A stretch of DNA of 64,000 nucleotides from Heyndrickxia camelliae (GCF_002844575.1 NZ_PIQO01000001.1:346895-410894), one strand, 5' to 3'. Shown: positions 1 through 8,148, numbered from the stretch's first letter. Numbers and translations are program-made. The notes: generated by a model from the letters alone, not told the origin.

Positions 1-165
1 ACGGGAGCGACCGGCCCGGCGGGAGTAACGGGAGCGACTGGCCCAGCGGGAGCAACGGGAGCGACTGGCCCAGCGGGAGCAACAGGAGCAACTGGTCCAG
101 CGGGAGTAACGGGAGCGACCGGCCCAGCGGGAGCAACAGGCCCAACCGGACCAACAGGCCCTTAA
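1..165 (+). CDS. Collagen-like repeat protein, C-terminal part only
   Basis: The gene begins before the window. Frame 1 reads as uninterrupted Gly-X-Y triplets, mostly GAT/GPA/GVT words, and stops at 163-165 directly after GPTGPTGP. Such Gly-X-Thr collagen-like tracts are typical of exosporium or surface glycoproteins of the Bacillaceae (BclA type). No globular C-terminal domain follows the repeat, so this protein ends inside the collagen stalk, unlike BclA. The tract is threonine-rich, which in BclA-type proteins is the glycosylated residue, and a glycosyltransferase gene follows 111 bp downstream. The exact role cannot be told from this fragment. Confidence 0.8.
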   Translation, partial: TGATGPAGVTGATGPAGATGATGPAGATGATGPAGVTGATGPAGATGPTGPTGP

Positions 166-190
166 TGAAACACCATAAGGGAAGTTTTAG

Positions 191-218
191 ATGGGGGATA
201 GTTTCCCCCATTTTTATT
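191..218 (+). terminator. Rho-independent terminator after the collagen-like gene
   Basis: An 8-bp stem, ATGGGGGA at 191-198 and TCCCCCAT at 204-211, is followed by a T-rich tail. It ends the collagen-like transcript and separates it from the glycosyltransferase. Confidence 0.85.
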
Positions 219-276
219 AGTCAAGCACACTTTTTTGTTTTAACTTGCAGAATTTAGAAGAAAGGAGAGAAATAAT

Positions 277-1362
277 TTGGTTGAAATCAGCCTTTGCATG
301 ATTGTAAAAAATGAAGAAGAGGTTTTAGCGCGATGTTTAGATACGGTTAAAGATATTGTAGATGAAATTAATATTATTGATACTGGATCCACAGATAGAA
401 CGGTTGAAATAGCAAAACAGTATACAGATCGTGTGTATTTTTTTGAATGGATTGGTAATTTTGCGGCAGCAAGAAATGAATCATTTAAATATGCGACAAA
501 AGATTATATTTTATATCTTGATGCAGATGATATCTTACTTGAAGAGGATCAAAAAAAGTTGAAATTATTGAAGGAGACACTAGATCCATCTGTGGATTCT
601 GTTTCAATGTATTACGATGCAGGAACTGATGAATTTGGCAATGTAACATTACGATATAGGAGAAATAGACTTGTTAAAAGAGAAAAAAATTTTAAATGGA
701 AAGGTGATTGCCATCAATATTTGGAAGTGTTCGGGAAAATTATCGAATCTGATATCTCTGTAACGCATAAAAAAATTAGACATTCAGTGGGTCGTGCCTT
801 AAATATTTATCAAAATAGAATCGATAGAGGTGATAAATTTTCGGCTAGAGATTATTTTTACTATGGGAATGAATTAAGAGAAAATGGACATTATCAAAAA
901 GCAATTGAAGCATACGAACAAAATATAGGAATGACTGACGGGTGGATTGAGGATAAAGTATATGCATGTATAAATAAAGCTGATTGCCATCGTTTTCTAG
1001 GAGATGTTGAAAATGAATTGAAATCATTATTAAAATCCATTGAATTTTCTAAAACTCCTCGCCCAGAAGCTTGTAGTAGAATAGGATATTACTATCAGCT
1101 CAAAAGAGATTATAAAACTGCTATATTTTGGTACAATTTAGCTACTCAGCAAATCCCAGATTCAGGACAGTGGAGTTTTAGCTATCCAGCCTATTATACA
1201 TGGTATCCACATCTTCAAATGTGTGTTTGTTATTATAATATTGGAGATTTTGAAAGCGCATATTTTCACAATGAAAGTGCTAGAAAATATAGACCTGAAG
1301 ATCAAAGAATTCTGTATAACAAAAGTTTATTAGAAAGTAAATTCGGCCAAAAGACAGTTTAA
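277..1362 (+). CDS. Family 2 glycosyltransferase with C-terminal TPR repeats (SunS-like)
   Basis: Residues 1 to about 180 form a GT2 (GT-A fold) catalytic domain with the N-terminal signature SLCMIVKNEE, the DTGSTD motif near 35-40 and the metal-binding DADD at 82-85. Residues from about 190 onward resemble tetratricopeptide repeats (YYGNELRENGHYQKAIEAYE). This architecture occurs in the S-glycosyltransferase SunS and in many Bacillus cell-surface or exosporium glycosyltransferases. The start is TTG at 277, with AAAGGAG at 261-267; no better ATG exists. The protein has no membrane segment, so it should act in the cytosol on a protein or nucleotide-sugar substrate. Its position next to a Thr-rich collagen-like protein suggests that protein as acceptor, which is an inference. 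No glycocin precursor is seen nearby. Confidence 0.85.
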   Translation: MVEISLCMIVKNEEEVLARCLDTVKDIVDEINIIDTGSTDRTVEIAKQYTDRVYFFEWIGNFAAARNESFKYATKDYILYLDADDILLEEDQKKLKLLKETLDPSVDSVSMYYDAGTDEFGNVTLRYRRNRLVKREKNFKWKGDCHQYLEVFGKIIESDISVTHKKIRHSVGRALNIYQNRIDRGDKFSARDYFYYGNELRENGHYQKAIEAYEQNIGMTDGWIEDKVYACINKADCHRFLGDVENELKSLLKSIEFSKTPRPEACSRIGYYYQLKRDYKTAIFWYNLATQQIPDSGQWSFSYPAYYTWYPHLQMCVCYYNIGDFESAYFHNESARKYRPEDQRILYNKSLLESKFGQKTV

Positions 1363-1426
1363 ATCAAATGGAGATTTGTTATATAATGGGTAGTTTTAAT
1401 TGTGATCCATACTTGTTCCAATAAAA

Positions 1427-1473
1427 ACCTTGATTTTTTCTATTTTTATGTTGAAAATCAAGGTGTTTTTATT
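1427..1473 (+). terminator. Terminator after the glycosyltransferase
   Basis: ACCTTGATTTT at 1427-1437 pairs perfectly with AAAATCAAGGT at 1454-1464 across a 16-nt loop, followed by GTTTTTATTT. Confidence 0.8.
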
Positions 1474-1480
1474 TATTAAT

Positions 1481-1538
1481 AAAATAATTTTAATGAAAAT
1501 AATTTTAATGAAAATGATTTTAATGAAAATGATTAATG
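1481..1538. repeat. 15-nt tandem repeat, 3.9 copies
   Basis: Three full units of AAAATRATTTTAATG (1481-1495, 1496-1510, 1511-1525) and a shortened fourth (1526-1538). It lies between the glycosyltransferase terminator and the tRNA gene. The number of units may vary between strains. Confidence 0.9.
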
Positions 1539-1611
1539 GGAAATTATCTTATAATTGTTGACAATTTTTCATAACCATTATATATTAATTATTACCCAGC
1601 ACTAATATGAT

Positions 1612-1684
1612 GATTCTGTAGCTCAGCTGGGAGAGCACCACCTTGACAGGGTGGGGGTCGCTGGTTCGAGCCCAGTCAGAATCA
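1612..1684 (+). tRNA. tRNA-Val (anticodon GAC)
   Basis: Full cloverleaf: acceptor GATTCTG 1612-1618 pairs with CAGAATC 1677-1683, D-stem GCTC/GAGC, anticodon stem CCACC/GGTGG with loop TTGACAG (anticodon GAC), five-base variable loop, T-arm GCTGG TTCGAGC CCAGT (one G-U pair). A1684 is the discriminator. CCA is not directly encoded; the next bases are TACCA. Copies of its 3' end recur at 3082 and 14273, so the gene has served as an integration target. Confidence 0.95.
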
Positions 1685-1692
1685 TACCAACC

Positions 1693-1738
1693 AAAGAGCT
1701 ATAAGCCTTGATATAATAGGTTTATAGCTCTTTTAATT
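1693..1738 (+). terminator. Terminator of tRNA-Val
   Basis: AAAGAGCTATAAGCC at 1693-1707 pairs with GGTTTATAGCTCTTT at 1719-1733 (one G-U), ending in a T run. A diverged copy of the same hairpin follows the tRNA fragment at 14273. Confidence 0.85.
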
Positions 1739-2126
1739 TTATGAAAGAATTCACTATTTACACACTGGGTCACAAAGCCAACTAAATATATATTAAATAG
1801 TTGATTTACAAACGGAAAGGATGCTTCTTTTTGCTTGTTAGGAAATGTGTGAAAATGTGTCCAGAGTTGCTCTGATATTACCTAAATATTTTCTCCTTGT
1901 TGAAGCATTAAACTAGCATGTGTATGATACAAGTCATGAAAAAATGGTAGAATATCTTCTTTAAACCATTCTAAAATCGTTATATAAGCAAAGTGGAGGA
2001 GTGTATAAATTAATAATAGTACATAGTTTTTCTATTAAATATATATAGAGCTATGTACTATTTTAGTTTTGGAAAATTTATCCGATATATAATATGAAAC
2101 AATCATTATGAAGGGGTAAATATAAA
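1739..2126. other. Intergenic stretch with integrase remnant and a hairpin
   Basis: Apart from the recombinase relic at 1800-1980, it holds a 12-bp stem (AATAGTACATAG 2015-2026, CTATGTACTATT 2051-2062) followed by TTAGTTTT, which could terminate a short transcript entering from the left. A GGAGGAG motif near 1995 is not followed by a usable reading frame. Confidence 0.5.
1800..1980 (-). pseudogene. Remnant of a tyrosine recombinase / phage-type integrase
   Basis: The minus strand reads, from about 1978 downward, ILPFFHDLYHTHASLMLQQ, then GENI, an in-frame TAG, and VISEQLW. This matches the conserved C-terminal box of phage/ICE integrases, usually HDLRHTHASLLL...GENIKVISERLGHS. The catalytic box-II arginine (HxLR) has become tyrosine, the lysine codon after GENI is a stop, and the homology is lost after VISEQLW, so the active tyrosine is absent. 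The rest of the gene is gone. Its position 120 bp past tRNA-Val is where an integrase that uses the tRNA 3' end would sit. The family assignment rests on this motif only. Confidence 0.65.
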
Positions 2127-2960
2127 ATGCTATCTAAATTATTTTCTAAGTTTTCGCAAAAAGAAAGTGATAAGTCAAAAAGGCAAGTCAACAATAAAAA
2201 TGTTCATACAGAAAAAACAAAGATAACATCTAATAGAATCGGAGACTTAGGAGAATACAAAATAAATATTCAATTAGACCAGCTACCTAAAAATAGTAAA
2301 TACTTAAGCGACATACTTATTCCAAATCCCAAAGCAAAGTCGGGCTACTCCCAAATTGACCATGTTGTTTTTACTCCATTTGCAGTCTTTGTTATTGAAA
2401 CAAAGAATTACGCTGGAACAATTTACGGAGATAGGATGAGAGCGAAATGGTCTGTAAATGGTAAGTTTCCGATGTTAAATCCTTTTAATCAAAATTACGG
2501 ACACATACTAGCTATTAAATCCATTATAAATGAACTTGATGACAGTAATGTTGTGTCAATAGTTTCCTTTACGAGAAGAAGTACTTTTAAAGTTAACGAG
2601 GAGCTAAGAAAAATACAATCGAATGATTTGATTGTTTATGATATCGAGTTATCGGAATTTATTAATAGGAAAATTAATGTACTCAAGCTTCAACATAAAT
2701 CGGAAATATATACTGAACGAGAGATTCTATATATGTACAATGAATTATCTCAGGCTAATATAACAGATTCAGAGATAAGACAGAAACATGTTCAATTGTT
2801 AAAGAAGAACCGTGATGTAGATAAATCTGAAAATAAAAAGACAGGAGCAGTTTGTAAAACTTGTGGTAAAGAAGTATCAGAAAAAGTGAAGCAGTTCTGC
2901 TTATCAAATGAAAATCGATTTAATGGAAATGTTTATTGTTATGAGCATCAAAAGAGGTAG
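2127..2960 (+). CDS. NERD (nuclease-related) domain protein
   Basis: A protein of 277 residues. After a polar lysine-rich N-terminus, residues about 38-150 carry the NERD signature: GDLGEYKI, then SQIDHVVFTPF and VFVIETKNYAG, with the E-x-K pair of the endonuclease-like core. NERD domains belong to the restriction-endonuclease-like fold and are thought to process nucleic acid. The C-terminus has a Cys pair, CKTCGKEV (about 247-254), and further Cys/His residues (FCLS, YCYEHQ), a likely zinc-binding knuckle. AAGGGG at 2112-2117 supports ATG 2127. The gene sits alone between tRNA-Val and a copy of the tRNA 3' end, so it looks like cargo of a small integrated segment. Its biological role is unknown. 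Confidence 0.8.
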   Translation: MLSKLFSKFSQKESDKSKRQVNNKNVHTEKTKITSNRIGDLGEYKINIQLDQLPKNSKYLSDILIPNPKAKSGYSQIDHVVFTPFAVFVIETKNYAGTIYGDRMRAKWSVNGKFPMLNPFNQNYGHILAIKSIINELDDSNVVSIVSFTRRSTFKVNEELRKIQSNDLIVYDIELSEFINRKINVLKLQHKSEIYTEREILYMYNELSQANITDSEIRQKHVQLLKKNRDVDKSENKKTGAVCKTCGKEVSEKVKQFCLSNENRFNGNVYCYEHQKR

Positions 2961-3081
2961 TGAAATTCAAGAGAATAATAATACATAGGTGAATATTATG
3001 ACTAAAAACAAAGAAAATCTATAATGAATTTAGCAACGCGCGTTATTTTAACATGATGAAAAACTACATGAGCATTTATAG

Positions 3082-3125
3082 GCTGGTTCGAGCCCCCAAT
3101 GGGGTCCCCAAGTCAGAATCATACC
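3082..3125 (+). repeat. Duplicated 3' end of tRNA-Val (copy 2), split by a 15-nt insertion
   Basis: GCTGGTTCGAGCCC at 3082-3095 and AGTCAGAATCATACCA at 3111-3126 match tRNA-Val 1660-1673 and onward exactly, but 15 nt rich in CCCC/GGGG have been inserted inside the T-stem. The match continues past the tRNA into TACCA. It is best read as an attachment-site scar (attR-like). Confidence 0.8.
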
Positions 3126-3167
3126 ACGCTAGAAACGCTGTTACGACGGCATTTCTAGCGTTTTTAA
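3126..3167 (+). terminator. Strong hairpin after tRNA copy 2
   Basis: ACGCTAGAAA at 3126-3135 pairs with TTTCTAGCGT near 3152-3161, with a further short inner stem, followed by TTTT. Confidence 0.75.
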
Positions 3168-3229
3168 TTCCTGTTGACATAACCTTGGATTAAACGCAGG
3201 GAACGATCCTATTAACGTCAAGGTGGAGG

Positions 3230-3945
3230 TAATTAATGCCGAGTGACTGAAACGAAAGGACCTTGAACAATGTCGAAGAAAAAGATTAAAAACAAAAGGT
3301 TAACTGGTAAGGTATCGTTAGCAAACTAAATGTCTTATTCCTGCAATTGATGGTAATTAAAAAGTCGGAGGGAGGTGCGCCGCGAACGCTTAATCAGTAC
3401 GAAGAAAACTACATCATTTTATAGAATACCTCTATTGGCACGGAATAAAGCAATCAATGCAACCATCTATATTACTTAGAATTTTCGTGATTTCGTATGA
3501 ATGAATTAATTAATCGACGGAAAGATGTGAATGGGTAAGGCGTGGAACTGTTAAACGACTTCTATTTTCATATGAAATCAGTAAGAATACCGGAGCCAAT
3601 AGATAAGAATGGAAAGGTGAGCATTCCACAGTTTAAAGCTTCACTATTGAACAGATTAAAGAACTAGTACCCGAAAATAAAATCAATTTCGATAGAAAGT
3701 CATATGCCTCGCAAACCATGGAGCGCCTCTTTCACGAGGAGTAATAGACAGCACGAGCCCTCAAATACAATGTTTATAATGTAACGAGGGACAACTATGG
3801 AACGCGGACTAGACCGTTATTACGACGAGGAAAAATTTTGCGAAAGGCAACGAATTAGCGTAAAAACTGCCTAAACAAACAAGAAATATAGTCTTATATA
3901 TGGGAACGATGCTAGTCCGCCGAAAAAAATTAACACTAAGGACGT
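3230..3945 (+). pseudogene. Decayed coding region, origin unknown
   Basis: The stretch has protein-like short frames interrupted by many stops, for example MSKKKIKNKRLTGKVSLAN near 3271, then FHMKSVRIPEPIDKNGKVS near 3570 and INFDRKSYASQTMERLFHE near 3686 in other frames. No frame stays open for more than about 50 codons. Several pieces lie on the plus strand in a consistent order, which suggests one or two old genes broken by frameshifts and stops. I recognise no family. Its place beside a tRNA scar suggests remains of a mobile element. Confidence 0.35.
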
Positions 3946-3950
3946 TTTCC

Positions 3951-4370
3951 CTACTGTAATGATTTACGGGTAAGAAACTTTTCTAAGAAAAGCAAAACGT
4001 GAAAGTATGTAAGAACTGGTAGAAAACTAAGAAAGAAATCATTAAATAACGTTTTATAAATTATAGTTGCAGCAATACAATATAAAAGAAGTTTAAACAA
4101 ATATATGAGTATATTTGTCTTTAAATTTATTAGTTTGCAAATAGAGTCAATTAAATATGATACCGGAATACCTAAAATCAAAAATATAGGAATGGCATAA
4201 AGTTGTATAACCAAGAATGTACTTAAAACAGGCGGGGTCATATCTACTACTCCTGGCTCAGGAGGAACTGGACTTGGTTCATTAATATAGCCTATAACAA
4301 ACAATAAAACTGAAAAAATCAGTGAAGAAATAAACACACACAGTATTCGAATAAATAAACTTTTTTGCAT
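3951..4370 (-). CDS. Small membrane protein, four predicted helices
   Basis: A protein of 139 residues that is almost wholly hydrophobic. Segments are near residues 8-28, 48-72, 84-103 and 108-130, with a short Pro-rich extracytoplasmic loop (EPSPVPPEPG) after the first. AGAGGTG lies upstream of the ATG at 4370. I do not recognise the family. It is isolated, between the decayed stretch and a gene-poor region, and points away from the nuclease gene. Function unknown. Confidence 0.6.
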   Translation of the reverse strand: MQKSLFIRILCVFISSLIFSVLLFVIGYINEPSPVPPEPGVVDMTPPVLSTFLVIQLYAIPIFLILGIPVSYLIDSICKLINLKTNILIYLFKLLLYCIAATIIYKTLFNDFFLSFLPVLTYFHVLLFLEKFLTRKSLQ

Positions 4371-5085
4371 AATTCACCTCTCATATTTCCATAATTATAC
4401 GAAATGCTTTAAAAAATGTAAATTACAAATGTGGACATTATTGGGATAACATAGAAAAGTTAAGAGATTTTTGTTTTTTATCTCATTCGATTCGAAATAA
4501 ACTTTCGAACGATTCATTGCATATTCTTAATTATTACTGGGCAAATTACATTGGCTTTCACGAGTCTATTTGAAATTCACTGTTACATGTGAATTATTTC
4601 TAAGGCAACTCGAACCCCTGCTGTATCCAAGACAAACTTAGGCAAGTGGAAAGTTGAGGATGATGAAACCGTTGATAAAACATTGACAGTTAAATAATAG
4701 TTGTCTTATTAACAATTGATTGAAAATGAAAAAGGATGTAAGCCTATACAATTCAAAAAAATAGCAAGAACAAAGACCTAATACAATAATTAATCTAATT
4801 AAAGAATTTAAATTCAGATCGGATTTTTTTTACATATTAATTCCTATATATTATTATTAATTGACCATTTTCAGGTGCCATCACTTTATTTCCTCCATTT
4901 TATTAGAACGTCCGCGTTTCTAGAAGCACTCTACTTATATAAGGAGTCTTTTTATTTACTATTTTCAGATATTATAATTGTTTGTCAACCTTCAAGCCTC
5001 TTGGTAACATAATTTTGTATAATGATAGACAAATAGAATTGCAAACTCTGTTTTGCAAAATATACCAATTAATAAGGGGATAATT
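4371..5085. other. Gene-poor stretch with one coding-like fragment
   Basis: At 4611-4697 (plus) an open segment reads RTPAVSKTNLGKWKVEDDE and ends TLTVK with a stop. It has no start codon or ribosome binding site and looks like the tail of a lost gene. A TATAAT at 5018-5023 upstream of the nuclease lipoprotein has no well-spaced -35 box. Nothing else is recognisable. Confidence 0.5.
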
Positions 5086-6258
5086 ATGAAAATTTTCAAA
5101 TTAAGAAAAGCTTTTTTTGTGTTATTATTTGCTCTTATGTTTTCAACGGTTAGTGCTTGTAGTGATATGAATAACCAATCAAAACCTATTGATCAAAAAA
5201 CAACAGCTACCGCACATATGAAAACAGACACTACACAAAGCTCTAGTGAAAATTCAATTTCGCAAATGAAAGGTTCAGCAAATGCAAAAAAGGATACTGC
5301 TGCAACCAATAAAGCTAGTATAGGAAATCGCTATAAAACACTTGCTGATTTAGAATATAAGGGAAAGCAAGTTATTATCTTAAATAACAATCGCACTACT
5401 TTTTCTAAAAGCGACTTAAGCTTATCTAAAGGCAGTTGGCAATCCTTTTCTAATGTAGATTCCTTAAATCGAGTCGGTGTAGCGAACGCAATGTTATCTA
5501 AATCTCTTATGCCTACAGAAGATAGAGAGCCACTTTATGTTAATCCTACAGGATGGAAGAATAAAAAAATTAAGGTTAATGGAAAAACGGAATGGCTATA
5601 TAATCGTTCTCACCTTATTGGTTTTCAACTGACAGGTGAAAATAATAATCCTAAAAATTTAATGACAGGAACAAGAAGCCTTAATGATCCTGACATGCTT
5701 ATTTATGAAAACAAGGTTGCTTCTTATTTAAAAAGAACAAACCATCATATCCGTTATCAGGTAGAGCCTATATTTAGGGGAAATGAACTGGTAGCTAGAG
5801 GCGTACATATGCAAGCAAAGAGTATAGAAGATAATGAGGTGGAATTTAATGTTTATATTTTTAATGTTGAGCAAGGTGTAACCATAAATTACACTGATGG
5901 TTCTTCAAGCGTACAATCTACTGCAACAATAAATAATAAGACAACTTCAAGTACAATCAATAGAGACACTAGTAGTTCAAATAATAACACTACCAGTGTT
6001 TCTACGAGTGGATTAACAGTATATCCTGGGGATAAAGCAACTGTGTCAGTTAAAACAAAACCGAATGTACAGGGTACTATTGAAGTAGATTACTCCTCCG
6101 GTCCTAGTCATGCATCAGGTTTAGAGCCGAAAACCTCAGATAATAAAGGTAATATCCGTTGGATTTGGGAAGTTGGTACAAGAACAAAACCCGGAACTTA
6201 TAATGTTATGATTAGCGTCAATGGAGAAACGATTAAAAAACATTTAGTAGTAAAATAA
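5086..6258 (+). CDS. Secreted DNA/RNA non-specific endonuclease, lipoprotein
   Basis: The start is taken as ATG 5086, with AAGGGGA at 5074-5080; the longer frame from 5053 has no ribosome binding site. Residues 1-25 are a lipoprotein signal peptide ending LMFSTVSAC. A Ser/Thr/Lys-rich linker follows. The central domain is of the EndA/NucA-type beta-beta-alpha-metal nuclease family: YNRSHLIGFQL carries the catalytic His in place of the usual DRGH, and NNPKNLMTGTRSLN carries the metal-binding Asn. The last about 85 residues (GLTVYPGDKATVSVKTKP to the end) look like an Ig-like beta-sandwich, joined by a Ser/Asn/Thr linker. It should be anchored outside the membrane and cut DNA or RNA for nutrition or uptake. 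Single gene with its own terminator. Confidence 0.85.
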   Translation: MKIFKLRKAFFVLLFALMFSTVSACSDMNNQSKPIDQKTTATAHMKTDTTQSSSENSISQMKGSANAKKDTAATNKASIGNRYKTLADLEYKGKQVIILNNNRTTFSKSDLSLSKGSWQSFSNVDSLNRVGVANAMLSKSLMPTEDREPLYVNPTGWKNKKIKVNGKTEWLYNRSHLIGFQLTGENNNPKNLMTGTRSLNDPDMLIYENKVASYLKRTNHHIRYQVEPIFRGNELVARGVHMQAKSIEDNEVEFNVYIFNVEQGVTINYTDGSSSVQSTATINNKTTSSTINRDTSSSNNNTTSVSTSGLTVYPGDKATVSVKTKPNVQGTIEVDYSSGPSHASGLEPKTSDNKGNIRWIWEVGTRTKPGTYNVMISVNGETIKKHLVVK

Positions 6259-6267
6259 TAAGAAGAA

Positions 6268-6293
6268 TGAGGCCACTTATAGTGGTCTTTTTG
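6268..6293 (+). terminator. Terminator of the nuclease gene
   Basis: GGCCACT 6271-6277 pairs with AGTGGTC 6281-6287 (one G-U), loop TAT, followed by TTTTTGCC. Confidence 0.85.
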
Positions 6294-6955
6294 CCTTAAT
6301 ATTAAAGAGATTGAGTATTGATTGGGTTCACTGCTTTAAATATTCACTTTGTCTATATTCCAATAAAATAGTTTAGGAAAGTGGATGTGTCTTTTTCAAG
6401 TAGCAGCTTTCATCACCAGGTGTGATCTTCTAATTGATGGTGAAGCGACGAGTTTCTTATTTTTACTAGGGGAATAATGAAAAATTTTTTTGCGGCGAAG
6501 TGGATGCTCCTAAGGTTTATTTTGCACAAAGCTACAGTGGAAGCAAAATTAGATGATATGGAAAATCCTTATCTATGATTTGAATTTTAAATAAAAGTGA
6601 ATAAAAAGGATTCGTTTCCATTTAACGGTTTGCTCTGATTCATAAGTGTTTTGTATTTTTATTTTTATCACCTCCCCATAGTTTTAATAATACTTAAAAA
6701 ATGTAAATACCTGCTATTAAAGTGGGTATTTTTTTCTGAAAGAAAGGTTAAATCTACCATAAACAGCAGATTGTATTAAAAAAGAAAAACTTAAATGTTA
6801 AACAGTTCATATTTAATCTGTTTGTACATTATTCAGGTTTATAGAATGTGTATATGATATTCGATATTGATGTTGGGTTTTATTTATAAACTTAATCCGT
6901 TTAAGAATGCTCTTCTGTCCTTAGGATAAACTGTTTTTTAAGAGCATATTCAAAA
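6294..6955. other. Gene-free stretch with a terminator at 6705-6737
   Basis: No supported gene. A 33-codon frame at 6478 (MKNFFAAKWM...) has a weak binding site and no recognisable product. AAATACCTGCT 6705-6715 pairs with the segment 6721-6731 (11 bp with two G-U), followed by seven T, so a transcript does end here; what it encodes is not visible. Confidence 0.5.
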
Positions 6956-6976
6956 GTTAAGAATTCTTAAGGAATT
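6956..6976 (+). promoter_or_regulatory. Direct-repeat operator upstream of the methyltransferase
   Basis: GTTAAGAATT at 6956-6965 and CTTAAGGAATT at 6966-6976 form a tandem repeat with about 10-bp period. The same repeat recurs at 8183-8202 in front of the VTT membrane protein. Tandem repeats of one helical turn are typical targets of OmpR-family response regulators, and the damaged regulator gene lies between the two sites. Confidence 0.6.
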
Positions 6977-7045
6977 TTGCTCCATTTTCTTCAGATTTGG
7001 ATTCTAAAGTATAAATATAAATTCAAATCATTGGAGTGATCAAAT

Positions 7046-7636
7046 ATGAAGCGATGGTTATTCTTTTTTCAATATATAGTTAATCCAAGAACAGTTGGTG
7101 CAATACTTCCTAGTTCAAAGTTTCTTGGAAGTAAAATGGTAGAAAAAATCAACTTTAAGAATGCTAAATATATTGTCGAGTATGGACCAGGTACTGGTGT
7201 ATTCACTGAAAGGTTACTTGAAAAGCGAAATCCAATGACCATTATTTTATTAGTCGAAAACAATAAAGAGTTTTATTTATTATTGAAAGAAAAATTTAAA
7301 GAGGAAAAGAATTTATTCATTGTAAATGGATCTGCAGAAAATATTGGTAAGTATTTAAAGGACTATCGTATTCCCTATGCAGACTATGTAATTTCTGGTC
7401 TTCCTTTTGCAAGTTTGCCAAAAAACGTTTCTATACAAATTTTAATAAATACCACCAAAATCTTAAAAAAGGATGGAGAATTCATTACTTTCCAATACAC
7501 TAAATTTAAGAAGGTATTTATTGAACAGTTTTTTACTAAAATTGATGTGAAAAGAGAAATTAGAAATTTGCCACCAGCATATGTTTTTAACTGTTCTAGT
7601 CCGCAAATTAATAGGGGGAGAAAATATGGAGTCTAA
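7046..7636 (+). CDS. SAM-dependent methyltransferase, PmtA/rRNA-dimethylase-like
   Basis: A class I methyltransferase of 196 residues. Residues 43-55 (IVEYGPGTGVFTE) are motif I of the SAM-binding Rossmann fold; ENNKEFY is motif II, and SGLPFASLP lies where NPPY/NLPF-type catalytic motifs sit. The opening FFQYIVNPRTVGAILPSSK is shared with phospholipid N-methyltransferase-like proteins (COG3963), so the substrate may be a membrane phospholipid rather than rRNA. ATG 7046 follows GGAGTGATC. The response-regulator pseudogene begins inside its last codons (overlap 11 bp), so it was the first gene of a two-component operon. Confidence 0.75.
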   Translation: MKRWLFFFQYIVNPRTVGAILPSSKFLGSKMVEKINFKNAKYIVEYGPGTGVFTERLLEKRNPMTIILLVENNKEFYLLLKEKFKEEKNLFIVNGSAENIGKYLKDYRIPYADYVISGLPFASLPKNVSIQILINTTKILKKDGEFITFQYTKFKKVFIEQFFTKIDVKREIRNLPPAYVFNCSSPQINRGRKYGV

Positions 7637-8114
7637 AATTCTTATTGTGGATGACGACAAGGATATTAGAAATCTTATTTCCGTTTATTTGGAAAATGAA
7701 GGTATGCACACTTAAAAGGTTGAGAATGCAATTGAAGCTTTAAAACTAATGGAAGAGAAAGGGTTTGGTCTTATTATTTTGGATATTATGATGCCTAACA
7801 TGGATGGAATTGAAGCGTGTATGTAGATTAGGCAAGAACGAAATATGCCCATTATCATGCTTTCTGCAAAATCAGAAGATATAGATAAAATTCAGGGGCT
7901 TGCTTCTGGTGCTGACGATTATTTATCCAAACCATTTAATCCATTAGAATTAATTGCCAGGGTAAAATCCCAATTAAGAAGGTATAAAAAATACAATACG
8001 GAAACAATCAACACCAAAAATATCATTGAAATTGGTGATTTGACCATAAATACAGATACACGACTAGTGTGGTTTCGAGAAAAGGAAGTAAGGAATATAG
8101 AAATGGTTGGATGA
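7626..8114 (+). pseudogene. Broken OmpR-family response regulator
   Basis: From ATG 7626 the frame reads MESKILIVDDDKDIRNLIS, with TAA at 7713-7715 and TAG at 7824-7826 in the same frame. The phospho-acceptor motif IILDIMMPNMDGIE, the [10 protein letters not shown] strand and the switch-region Lys in [15 protein letters not shown] are all readable. The DNA-binding domain starts ([14 protein letters not shown]) but ends at 8114 after about 25 residues, so the winged helix is missing. No histidine kinase gene follows. Two nonsense mutations plus a C-terminal deletion make this a clear pseudogene. Confidence 0.9.
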
Positions 8115-8148
8115 GCTTTATTGTTGAACAATCAATACATATATAATG

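Noticed and set aside
277-1362. Glycocin (sublancin-type) biosynthesis locus
   Set aside because: The enzyme is SunS-like, but no precursor peptide with glycosylated Cys, no thiol oxidase and no ABC transporter with peptidase domain lies nearby.
1481-1538. Possible CRISPR-like array
   Set aside because: Units are 15 nt, directly abutting and without spacers; it is a simple tandem repeat. No cas genes are seen.
3052-3200. Open frame running through the second tRNA fragment (MMKNYMSIYRLVRAPNGVPK...)
   Set aside because: It reads through a tRNA remnant and a terminator hairpin, and has no ribosome binding site.
4982-5023. Promoter for the nuclease lipoprotein (TTGTCA and TATAAT)
   Set aside because: The spacing of 30 bp is not compatible with SigA; no better -35 is found.
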